Below, piece after piece: positions 1 through 7,208 of a stretch of 9,782 nucleotides of DNA. Position 1 is the stretch's first letter. Each line of letters opens with the position of its first letter. The notes beneath the pieces were generated by a model. It was not told the DNA's origin and ran no database searches. It was given only the letters and a program-made list of their open reading frames with translations. Location of the stretch: assembly GCA_049325575.1 (NCBI GenBank), contig JBMOLK010000187.1, positions 1 to 9,782 of the forward strand, read 5' to 3'. The stretch comes from JBMOLK01 sp049325575 (GTDB lineage: Bacteria; Bacillota; Clostridia; Acetivibrionales; Acetivibrionaceae). The position numbers and the translations under genes are program-made.

Positions 1-2175
1 ACTGGTATAGTGCAATGAACCTGCATATCTTTTGAAACCGCTTATTTGTTCGGTATTTTTTCCGTCGAAATTTGCATCTATTCCTGTTATGGTATCGTTA
101 TATACCTGGAACTCACAAATTCTAGCGCAGTTATCGCGATCCGCCTCGTCAATATACAGCCTGACATAACTGCATTTAAACGGTGCAACCGGCCTATCAG
201 TAATGCCAAGACCCAAGGAGTTGTCCACTATATCAATATCTCTCCAGTTCTCCCCATCATCACTTGCCTGCAAACGGTATTTTTTTGTAAACAAATAGTG
301 GTATGCACTGCCTGAAGCTTTTTCATGTACTACTTTCCAGCGGTTTAATGTTTTAGTTCCACCAAGGTAGACTCTAAGCCACGAACCGTTTCCATAGCCA
401 ACACCAGTACACCATTTATCCGCATTATTATCTCTGGAGATTATTCCATTAACAGCATTGCTTGCTGGCTCATATGGGAGCTCTCTGCTGGCAGTAACAG
501 GCTTTTGTTTTGCGATATTCACATTGGATGTAGAATTATTTACATTTACGGCAACACTGTAGCCCGTATATTTTGATTTATTTCCGTAAATGTCTGTTGC
601 AGAATCGAGATAAAATAAAAATTTACCTTCTCCACTATAGTAATTGTTTGGAATACAAACAGCATCATATGTATAATTGCCATTTGAGGATACCGAAGAG
701 AGATCAGCTGTTATATAATCAGATTGTGGAATTCCATCTTTTATTATTTTAAAGGTCACTTCAGAAATTGGCGCAATGTTTTCTTTTAAAACAGCCTTCA
801 AATTCACCGATTCACCAACTGCAATTTCATTGGTACTTGCAGTAAAAGAAGATATTTTAGGCCCCCTTTCATTTGTATCTATATAAATCTCTGGAGCTGT
901 TATTCTCACATTCATTGAGTCGCTACTGGTACTTAAAACTTCCACCTTGATTCCGGAGTTTGAACCGTTATTAAGTTTTGCGGTAGTATAGGTATTTGTC
1001 TTATCGGTATCATCAAGCAAGGTATAATCAGAGCCTTGAGCATAGAAATGATAGGGATTTATTTCTTCTCCTTTTATATTTGTTTTTGCACCTTCCAGGT
1101 CAACGCCTCCTTCATTTACTGCTTTTGTTTCATCGATATGCCAGATTGCAATACCTCCATAACCACATGCCGGATACAGCGAGGAATCAAATCCGCTTAA
1201 CTGTCTGTTTTCAATAAGAAAATACTCTTTAGGATTATTAGTATTGATACGGAGTACGTTTTTTCCTGTAGCTGCTTTGAAAGAATTTACCGTATAAATT
1301 CCCGAACGGTTTGCAATTACAGGTTTTAAATAACCAAGCTTAATTTTACTCCAAGGGTCAAGATGTATAGGTATTTCTCCTCCCATTTTATGATTAGAAC
1401 CTGTACCCATCAAGCTGTGAATTCCAACATGATGGTACAGATCAGGCAATCCCAAGCAGTGACCAAATTCATGGCAGTATACTCCTATTTTTGCTCTGTT
1501 TTCTCCTTGTATTTCACCAGAGAAAACTGCTGTTTTCCCATCCATAGTTACTCCATCAAATGCTGTTCCTAATCCAGTTGCATCTGCAAAAGGCCAAACA
1601 CCTGGAAAGGTTGGATTGTTTGTGGTTTCATACCCGGCAAAAACAAATGTTATAATCAATTCCTCTGGCGAAAGCTTTCCATTATTGTTTTTATCAAAAG
1701 ATTTAAAATTGACATAGGAATCTATATTAGCAATAATTTGCTTCTTAAATATTTTAGCTAATTCATCATGCACCTGATCTTTATTTTTATCTGCAGTACC
1801 GGGATGATTTGTGTTCAAATGAACTTTTATAACACCATCATTTGCTGTTCCATATGATTCCTCAGCTGGTCCAAAAATTGTTTTGCCTTCCGATTCTTCA
1901 TCAAAAAAATTTCTTAAGGTAGCACCGGAAGTGCCAAATAAAGAATTGCTCCATTCCTGGTCGTTAGTATACGTAAGCGCCCTGTCGTTAAAACTTACAA
2001 GTACTATTAACGCCTTTCTGTTTACTGCTGCATTGGGATTGGTCTTAAAACTGTAATCAATAACAGGTGAGGGTACAGGGCCTGACGCATGTACACAAAT
2101 TGAACCCGCAAAAACCAATATAATACCTAAAACCAAAATCAGCATGCCTTTCTTAATAATTAATAACTGTCTCAT
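1..2175 (-). CDS. Secreted M6-family metalloprotease with discoidin domain (partial, C-terminus beyond window)
   Basis: The frame is open for 725 codons from ATG at 2175 to the window edge, so only the C-terminus is missing. GGAGG at 2186-2190 lies 10 nt before the ATG. Residues 1-30 form a signal peptide (basic start, long hydrophobic core, cleavage after VHA). The protease region spans about 35-425. It carries HEFGHCLGLPDLY at 235-247, which fits the M6 motif HEXXHXXGXXD (H235, E236, H239, G242, D245), followed by a Met-containing turn (SLMGTG). An EF-hand-like loop at 161-172 (D161, N163, N165, K167, S169, E172) suggests calcium binding. A beta-sandwich-like linker covers about 430-545, and a discoidin/F5-8C domain about 552-693 with WCTGxGxGNGSWL and CARICEF. 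The last residues (IDANFD) match the start of the repeated module in the upstream paralogue, so at least one such module probably follows. By family, this is an extracellular zinc endopeptidase; the discoidin domain probably binds glycans. Its substrate is unknown. Confidence 0.93.
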   Translation of the reverse strand, partial: MRQLLIIKKGMLILVLGIILVFAGSICVHASGPVPSPVIDYSFKTNPNAAVNRKALIVLVSFNDRALTYTNDQEWSNSLFGTSGATLRNFFDEESEGKTIFGPAEESYGTANDGVIKVHLNTNHPGTADKNKDQVHDELAKIFKKQIIANIDSYVNFKSFDKNNNGKLSPEELIITFVFAGYETTNNPTFPGVWPFADATGLGTAFDGVTMDGKTAVFSGEIQGENRAKIGVYCHEFGHCLGLPDLYHHVGIHSLMGTGSNHKMGGEIPIHLDPWSKIKLGYLKPVIANRSGIYTVNSFKAATGKNVLRINTNNPKEYFLIENRQLSGFDSSLYPACGYGGIAIWHIDETKAVNEGGVDLEGAKTNIKGEEINPYHFYAQGSDYTLLDDTDKTNTYTTAKLNNGSNSGIKVEVLSTSSDSMNVRITAPEIYIDTNERGPKISSFTASTNEIAVGESVNLKAVLKENIAPISEVTFKIIKDGIPQSDYITADLSSVSSNGNYTYDAVCIPNNYYSGEGKFLFYLDSATDIYGNKSKYTGYSVAVNVNNSTSNVNIAKQKPVTASRELPYEPASNAVNGIISRDNNADKWCTGVGYGNGSWLRVYLGGTKTLNRWKVVHEKASGSAYHYLFTKKYRLQASDDGENWRDIDIVDNSLGLGITDRPVAPFKCSYVRLYIDEADRDNCARICEFQVYNDTITGIDANFDGKNTEQISGFKRYAGSLHYTS

Positions 2176-2210
2176 TTAAAATATTCCTCCCTTTTTTTAT
2201 GTTAGGTAAT

Positions 2211-2350
2211 TCCAAAAAATAACTGGTCAATTGCCATTTCAAAAAATTTGATTTGATGGGCTTTGTGACTTAAATATTTTATAGGTTATTTTTTGAAATA
2301 GCCGTATTTCTAAAAATCAACTGGTCAATAGCCCTTTCAAAAATATTGTA
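2211..2350. repeat. Direct and inverted repeats between the two protease genes
   Basis: Copy 1 (2221-2246) and copy 2 (2319-2344) share AACTGGTCAAT-GCC-TTTCAAAAA with two mismatches in 26 and are 98 bp apart. Between them, TTATTTTTTGAAATAGC at about 2287-2303 is an inverted version of the GCCATTTCAAAAAAT part. In a transcript running from the upstream protease into the downstream one, the inverted copy could pair with either direct copy. No convincing promoter or terminator was found here. TTGACC occurs inside each direct copy on the minus strand, but no good -10 lies at the right distance. The role is unknown: operator pair, RNA structure or small mobile-repeat remnant. Confidence 0.7.
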
Positions 2351-2374
2351 CAGGATGTTTTTTTGATTAACTCC

Positions 2375-5300
2375 TTAATTTGTAAGTACAACATCATCTA
2401 TATATGCTCTAAATGACGAATTGGGCGATGAATTAGCATGCTCATATCCTACACGTATATTTTTAATTGTTTTGCCATTGCACCAGTCACCGATTTTTGC
2501 AGTAATATAATTCCACTTACCTACGTTGCCATGTCCAGATTCCGGAATAAGTTTGTTGCCATTAAAATCAACCACATCTGTTGTTCTTAAAAAAGTACCG
2601 TCAGTAAACTCAATATCTACTCCCACAAACCTTCCATATTCGTTATCAGGGTATATCCAATAGGATAACTTAGTGTCTCGGGAGACATATTTATTAACAT
2701 TGTTATATAAGTCAAAGTAACAATAAGAATTACCCCCCTTATCAACTCCAGCAACAAAAAGTGAATTGGAACCATTATAGAATTTTGTAGAAGTTGTATA
2801 GCAATACAATGTCCCAAAAGTATCTGTTTTGAAAGCAACGGTATTGGTACAATCGAGAGCCCCTAAAGCAAATAGCTTATCCATTGGGTTTACAAGATTC
2901 TGACCTTCAAAATCAGCTTTTATACCTGAATAATCTGAATCTATTTCCCTAATAATAATATCATCCACATATGTTTTAAAAGTACCTGTTCCGCTGTATT
3001 GATCATATGCAAGCATTATCTGCTTAATCACCTTTCCGTTTATATTCGGATACTGTCCAATATTGCATTTAATTTGGTTCCATGTATTTACAATACCTCT
3101 TCCTCCATTAGGATGCATCGTGGTTCCATTCTGATCAAACGCCTTTAACCCCCTTAATGTTGTACCGTCAGTAAACAAAACATCTAGTCCAACAAACCTT
3201 GAGTTTTGATTTGTGGGGTACATCCAATAGGAAATTTGGGTTTTGTCGGTTATTTTTATGTTCAGATCATCATATAGAGTAAAATAACAATAAGAATAGT
3301 ATGCATTGCTGTCATTACCAGCTACCATTACGGATGCTCTATTACTGTGAGCTTTTTCAGTTGTAACACTACATTGGGGCTGAGTGTTTGGTGTATATCC
3401 AAAAACATATTCACTATATGCTATTTTATTTTTAGAGTGAGGCTTTGTAGATATTCTAGTTGATGAGTTCATTTGTTTAATTGGTCTTGAATCAAAATCT
3501 GCTGCAAATCCATTAAGCTGATCATTAAAAAGCTGAAACTCGCAAATTCTAGCACAATTATCTTTGTCAGCTATATCTATATATAGTCTTACATATCTGG
3601 CACTGAAAGGATCGACCATTCTGTCTGTTATACCTAATGTATTCCCTGTAACAACATCAACATCTATCCAATTGTCGACACCATCGACACTATACTGGAG
3701 TCTGAAATCACTTGGACAATATTCTTTGAATTCACTGCCTGAACCACGTTCGTTGATAACCTTCCAGCGATTTATGGTCTTTAATTCGCCCAAGTCAACT
3801 TTGAGCCATGAACCGTTTCCGTTTCCAATGCCTGTACACCACTTGTCATTTACATTAGAAGTATTTGAGTAGGTTGTACCATTAACAGCCTTTGATGAAG
3901 GTTCATGAAGAAGTTGATTACTTGCCGTTGCAGGTTTATTTAGAGCCAGATTTCCATCCGAAATACTTGGATCTATTGTTATTGATGGCCTTTTTCCTGC
4001 CCATGAAGCTTTTACTCGCAAATTATTTTCTGCTATTGGATAAAATGAATATGTGCCTGATAAACCTTTAAGGTCTACAGTAGCTTCCCAGGTATTATCA
4101 CCAACATTTTCTCCAATAACATCAAAGCCTCCACCATTTTGACCATTGGTTGCTCTAAATAAAACACTTCTAATATTTGATAGCTTGTCAGTTACAATTG
4201 CCTTTAAGTTTATTGTTCCATCCTTTGCAAAACTACGAGTAGCTGTAAATGCTTCAAAAACAGGTTTTTTATTATAATCTGTATATATTTCTTCTGCATT
4301 GATATATACTTCAATAGAATCTCCATTATTACTTAATACTTCCAGTTTAAAATTACTGCTTTTGTTGCTTCCGGTTGGATCATCCATCCTCGGTGAGTTC
4401 AAATTACTATTTGGAGTTGTACTTTCGTTAAATATACTCACATTACACTCTTTAGAGAAGAGACGACTTTTGTACAAAGACAATGGCTGTTCTAATTGAA
4501 CTTTATAAGGAGGTTCATCTTGACTCTTGCTAGTATCAACATGATAAATTGCAATACCGGGATAAGCACAAGTATCTTTATTGTACAACACTTGATCAAA
4601 TCCAATAAATTGCCTGTTTTCAACAAAAAAATATTCGGAAGGATTGATGGTATTTATTCTAAGAACATTATAGCCCTTTGGGGAGTTGAAAGAATTCACA
4701 GTATAAACGCCTGATTTGTTTGCTATGACAGGTTTTATAAGTCCCATTAGTTCCATAGAATAGGCGTCAAAGTGTGTATCTCCTGTCTCCATTATACTAA
4801 ATTTTTGTAACGGTAATCCTCCTGAGGAATATAGATCCTCTGCATCGAACAGATGTCCCAATTCATGGCAGATAGTAAATACATTCTCCGTAACATATGC
4901 ATTTGTCAGAGCATCATGACTTAATAGTTCTCCTACATTTATAATCACGTCATCATAATATTTGCCATTAAATTGAGGTATAATTTGACTTGCAGAAGGC
5001 CAAAGTGCAGGCATTGAAGCAGTCCGGCTGCGGTCAAATCCAGCAGCAACAAGTATTATATTCAATTCGCTATTTTCAATAAGATTATCTCCATCAGCAT
5101 CAAATGTTTCCAAATTAACAATTTTGGATATTTCACCCAGAACCTTGCCGTACATGGCATAAAAATCTCTTTCAACTTCATTTTTCGTCCTACCGGCAAT
5201 ACCTGGATGGTTTTCATTTATATCAATTCTGATTACACCATCATTGGCTATTCCATTGTTTTCATAAATCGGTCCGTAAATTATTTCTCCACCGGAAATT

Positions 5301-5551
5301 TCATCATAAAAATTTCTTACTGTTTCACCGGACTTCCCGAAAATTTTGTCATTCCATTCCTCATCACTAGACATAATCTTTCTGTCATTGAAGTTGATAA
5401 GTACAATCAAAGCCTTTTTATTGGGAATTGCGCTAAGGTGAATTATAGGCGATAGTTGTGCATAGGCCAACTTTGGAGTTGGTACGACAATAAGAAGCAA
5501 CAGCATTAATCTGGTTAGCCTGAAAACAATTTTCTTGCTGTTTTCATTCAT
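2375..5551 (-). CDS. Secreted M6-family metalloprotease with discoidin and two tandem lectin-like modules
   Basis: This is a complete 1058-residue protein. ATG at 5551 is preceded by AAGGA (5561-5565) at 9 nt spacing. Residues 1-31 are a signal peptide (cleavage after AYA). The protease region (about 40-415) contains HELGHLFDAEDLY at 229-241: zinc-ligand positions H229, H233 and D239 and the catalytic E230 are kept, but the usual glycine at 236 is Asp. A full EF-hand-like loop lies at 151-162 (D151, D153, D155, E159, E162). A beta-sandwich linker covers about 425-527 and a discoidin/F5-8C domain 533-676 (WCTG, GNGSWL, CARICEF). Two homologous modules follow, about 683-870 and 878-1058, each with YCYF, SYW(M/I)YP, RFVG(L/V)D, FTDGT and a final Y(V/I)DD. 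Similar YIDD-ending modules, from memory, occur in secreted carbohydrate-active enzymes. It is clearly paralogous to the next gene downstream on the same strand. It probably cleaves surface or glycoprotein substrates outside the cell; this is inferred from family and domains. Confidence 0.94.
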   Translation of the reverse strand: MNENSKKIVFRLTRLMLLLLIVVPTPKLAYAQLSPIIHLSAIPNKKALIVLINFNDRKIMSSDEEWNDKIFGKSGETVRNFYDEISGGEIIYGPIYENNGIANDGVIRIDINENHPGIAGRTKNEVERDFYAMYGKVLGEISKIVNLETFDADGDNLIENSELNIILVAAGFDRSRTASMPALWPSASQIIPQFNGKYYDDVIINVGELLSHDALTNAYVTENVFTICHELGHLFDAEDLYSSGGLPLQKFSIMETGDTHFDAYSMELMGLIKPVIANKSGVYTVNSFNSPKGYNVLRINTINPSEYFFVENRQFIGFDQVLYNKDTCAYPGIAIYHVDTSKSQDEPPYKVQLEQPLSLYKSRLFSKECNVSIFNESTTPNSNLNSPRMDDPTGSNKSSNFKLEVLSNNGDSIEVYINAEEIYTDYNKKPVFEAFTATRSFAKDGTINLKAIVTDKLSNIRSVLFRATNGQNGGGFDVIGENVGDNTWEATVDLKGLSGTYSFYPIAENNLRVKASWAGKRPSITIDPSISDGNLALNKPATASNQLLHEPSSKAVNGTTYSNTSNVNDKWCTGIGNGNGSWLKVDLGELKTINRWKVINERGSGSEFKEYCPSDFRLQYSVDGVDNWIDVDVVTGNTLGITDRMVDPFSARYVRLYIDIADKDNCARICEFQLFNDQLNGFAADFDSRPIKQMNSSTRISTKPHSKNKIAYSEYVFGYTPNTQPQCSVTTEKAHSNRASVMVAGNDSNAYYSYCYFTLYDDLNIKITDKTQISYWMYPTNQNSRFVGLDVLFTDGTTLRGLKAFDQNGTTMHPNGGRGIVNTWNQIKCNIGQYPNINGKVIKQIMLAYDQYSGTGTFKTYVDDIIIREIDSDYSGIKADFEGQNLVNPMDKLFALGALDCTNTVAFKTDTFGTLYCYTTSTKFYNGSNSLFVAGVDKGGNSYCYFDLYNNVNKYVSRDTKLSYWIYPDNEYGRFVGVDIEFTDGTFLRTTDVVDFNGNKLIPESGHGNVGKWNYITAKIGDWCNGKTIKNIRVGYEHANSSPNSSFRAYIDDVVLTN
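2378..3505 (-). repeat. Tandem duplication of a ~175-residue C-terminal module
   Basis: Within the complete protease, residues about 683-870 (nt 2942-3505) and 878-1058 (nt 2378-2920) align end to end. Shared landmarks in order are ADF(D/E), a YCYF-x-LY strand, (Q/K)(I/L)SYW(M/I)YP, RFVG(L/V)D, FTDGT-LR, FNG or QNG, W(N)-I-IG and Y(V/I)DD(I/V). The copies have diverged, so this is an old internal duplication and not a recent one. The downstream paralogue enters the same module just before the window edge. Confidence 0.85.
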
Positions 5552-5592
5552 GGGAAATCATCCTTTCTACTATTTTTGTTATATTATTGTAT

Positions 5593-5620
5593 ACTATAAA
5601 TGCACAGCATTTTGTCACAA
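5593..5620 (-). promoter_or_regulatory. Candidate promoter of the complete M6 protease gene
   Basis: Read on the minus strand, TTGTGA (5620-5615) and TATAGT (5598-5593) are separated by 16 nt, a fair match to a vegetative sigma-A promoter (4/6 and 5/6). Transcription would start near 5586, leaving a leader of about 35 nt that contains the AAGGA site. This assignment is by eye; overlapping alternatives such as TATACA exist. Confidence 0.45.
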
Positions 5621-5636
5621 CACTACAGCATTTTGT
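5604..5636. promoter_or_regulatory. Pair of identical 12-bp direct repeats, 21 bp apart (possible operator)
   Basis: ACAGCATTTTGT occurs at 5604-5615 and again, identically, at 5625-5636. Start-to-start distance is 21 bp, two helical turns, so both copies face the same side of the DNA. One copy sits in the spacer of the candidate promoter and the other just upstream of its -35. This is the arrangement expected for a regulator binding as a pair. The regulator is unknown. Confidence 0.5.
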
Positions 5637-5678
5637 AATGACTTTTTAAAAGAGGACACTTTTTAAGAAACATGCAAA

Positions 5679-5740
5679 AAAGCAGTCAAATGAATGTTTG
5701 CCCATAAGTATAGGGTAATACAATTCAAAATGACTGCTTT
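5679..5740 (-). terminator. Long stem-loop with T-run on the minus strand
   Basis: AAAGCAGTCA (5679-5688) and TGACTGCTTT (5731-5740) are a perfect 10-bp inverted repeat. The pairing continues imperfectly inward (AATGAAT against ATTCAAAA), and a CCC/GGG pair lies near the centre. Read on the minus strand, the second arm ends in TGACTGCTTTTTTG, so it could terminate transcription coming from the RHS debris before the protease promoter. The large loop is unusual for a simple terminator. A pair AGGACA (5653-5658) and TGTCCT (5745-5750) extends the symmetry outward, so a mobile-element remnant is an alternative. Confidence 0.45.
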
Positions 5741-6001
5741 GAAATGTCCTAAAACGTTATTTTTTATAACATGATTGCACTCTTTATATATTGTGCTAAA
5801 TTTCTATTTATTTTGACATAGCTGAAGCATGAATATTTTTTTGAATAAAAATGAAACAGAATGACAAAAATATTTTTATTGCAATTTCTGAAAATATTCT
5901 TGGACCAAACCATAAGTAGAAAAGGATTAAAAACTGGAAACTCAATTTGGACAAAATAGTTTTTTGGCTCCTGTGTTTTCTGCAAAATCTCTCAGAATTA
6001 G
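5741..6001. other. AT-rich stretch with no supported gene; nested weak hairpin
   Basis: No open frame here looks like a protein: translations are rich in Phe, Ile and Lys with no recognisable motif. The main structure is a nested inverted repeat. GAATATTTT (5831-5839) pairs with AAAATATTC (5891-5899), and inside it ATAAAAAT (5845-5852) pairs with ATTTTTAT (5872-5879). The stems are almost wholly A-T and therefore weak. The stretch probably holds decayed DNA downstream of the broken small gene. Confidence 0.4.
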
Positions 6002-6256
6002 TTACAGGGACAGTAAAGGGTATACAATAAAGATAGGTAGTATATCTCCTTCTTCCAACACCCCACTTTCTTGATATTAACAAATTACTGCTTCAGATGG
6101 GAATTTTAATTCTTTATTTAAGTACTCTTCCCATTTATCCAATACCTTAAATATATTATCTTCATCAATGTCAGTTAAAAGATTCTGTATTCTCAAGTCT
6201 ATACTTCCATTTTCCTCTTTTTTTATCTGATTTCCGTTATTGTCATACTCATAGCT
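6002..6256 (-). pseudogene. Broken small gene fused to the end of the RHS fragment (calcium-binding-protein-like)
   Basis: This frame is one base out of register with the RHS frame that stops at 6249. It first reads YEYDNNGNQIKK, clearly the next YD repeat, which shows a frameshift at about 6250-6257. It then reads LLTDIDEDNIFKVLDKWEEY and ELKFPSEAVIC before a TAA at 6077-6079. The same frame continues past that stop with YQESGVLEEGDIL to a second TAA at 6002-6004. The W-x-x-YL...LKFP-EA...YQE-G-L--GD pattern resembles, from memory, a family of short clostridial proteins annotated as calcium-binding. There is no start codon, one nonsense codon and no matching C-terminus, so it cannot make a normal product. 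Confidence 0.5.
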
Positions 6257-6951
6257 TTAATATCTCTACGCCATCAATGTTTTTAGCCAAAATACCGACT
6301 ATGTTCTTATCCGGGTCATGACTATATTCCACCGTTATGCCGTTTCCATACCTTATCCCTGCGAGCTGGCTGTCAGGTTTGTAGGTATAGGCTGCTGCCA
6401 GGGTTCCACTATCCCATACCTCTTCCATCCTGCCCTGGACATCATACTTATAATTTGTCCTCCTGCCCGTCAAATCCTTAAGCTCTATAACATTTCCATT
6501 TCTGTCATAGTTGTATTCCAGCATGAACTTACCATTCATGCTTTTACTCTTAAGTTTCATGTTGGGGGTATAGGTATAATGGTATACCGTACCCGTACCT
6601 GAGGCTGTCATAAGGCTTCCATCGGCATAGTACCTGAATTCCTCGCTCCTGCCTGTTTCCGCATCCCTCTTGAGGGTCAGGTTGTCATCCTTGTTGTACA
6701 TGTACTCAACTGTATTCCGGTTCCTATCGGTCTTCTTTACAAGCCTTCCCCGCAAGTCATATTTATACTGTATTTTACCCCTTGCCGGATCAATAATCCT
6801 TGCCAGGCGGTTCATACTGTTGTATCCGTATTCAGTTTTACTGCCGTTTCCGTCAATGCTTGCTGTTATGTTGCCGGCATAATCATAGGAATACTTTTCA
6901 CTACTGCCGTCAGGTTTTTGTATTTCGGTTACTCTTCCCCTTACATATTTT
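6249..6951 (-). pseudogene. RHS/YD-repeat protein fragment
   Basis: The frame is open from about 6951 (after an in-frame TGA) to TGA at 6249-6251. It contains some eight YD-type repeats such as YSYDYAGN, YKYDLRGRLVKKTD, YMYNKDDN, YNYDRNGN and YKYDVQGRM. Such repeats form the shell of RHS/WapA/YD-repeat proteins, which export a C-terminal toxin. Intact members exceed 1000 residues and have a conserved core before the toxin; here both ends are missing. The first ATG (6815) lies inside a repeat and has no convincing ribosome binding site, so it is not a true start. On the left the repeat continues out of frame at about 6253. On the right the frame begins inside the end of an Rpn-type gene fragment. 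This is an internal piece left by recombination. Confidence 0.85.
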
Positions 6952-7138
6952 CATACTGTTTATCTTCCATTCTATCTTTATCCAACGTTGTATTTTCAAT
7001 AATTTCTATATCAGCGAGTAAATTGTTGGCATCTAATTCCATTATAGCGTTCAAAAAGCTTATTAAGATGTCCTTGTTTTCCTTTCATCCAAATATCCGC
7101 TGGAAAATAAAATCATTCTTTACCTTGAGTCTTTTCAT
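6941..7138 (-). pseudogene. Rpn-family (PD-(D/E)XK) transposase/nuclease, N-terminal remnant
   Basis: From ATG at 7138, with GAGGTG at 7148-7153 upstream, the frame reads MKRLKVKNDFIFQRIFG, a TGA at 7085-7087 (codon 18), then KENKDILISFLNAIMELD and ADIEIIENTTLDKDRMEDK, ending at TAA 6941-6943. The order KNDFIFQ-IFG, KENKDIL-SFLNA and TLDKDRMEDK is typical of the first 60-65 residues of Rpn/PDDEXK_2 proteins, which are about 300 residues long and promote DNA recombination. The catalytic lysine region, normally just after this point, is gone. Sequence after RMEDK runs into RHS-type coding in another frame. The nonsense codon and truncation make it dead. Confidence 0.82.
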
Positions 7139-7159
7139 TAGCTTTTCACCTCTAAATCA

Positions 7160-7168
7160 ATTATACCA
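7160..7168 (-). promoter_or_regulatory. Extended -10 promoter of the Rpn remnant
   Basis: On the minus strand the sequence TGGTATAAT is a perfect extended -10 (TGnTATAAT). It lies about 20 nt before the GAGGTG site and the ATG at 7138. No good -35 is present 17 bp further up, which extended -10 promoters can tolerate. If active, it would transcribe the Rpn and RHS debris. Confidence 0.5.
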
Positions 7169-7208
7169 TGTATAGAACAATTTTAGAATCCAAGTCTATC
7201 AACACTCC

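Noticed and set aside
46..315. Plus-strand open frame of 89 codons
   Set aside because: It is antisense to the discoidin domain of the partial M6 protease, lacks a ribosome binding site and shows no protein-like pattern.
1620..1700. Dockerin-type repeat because of the calcium loop
   Set aside because: Dockerins have two loops with a following helix pattern at a terminus; here a single loop sits inside the catalytic region.
5808..6083. Minus-strand frame of 91 codons
   Set aside because: Its start lies inside the broken small gene in another frame; the product is Phe/Ile/Lys-rich with no recognisable domain.
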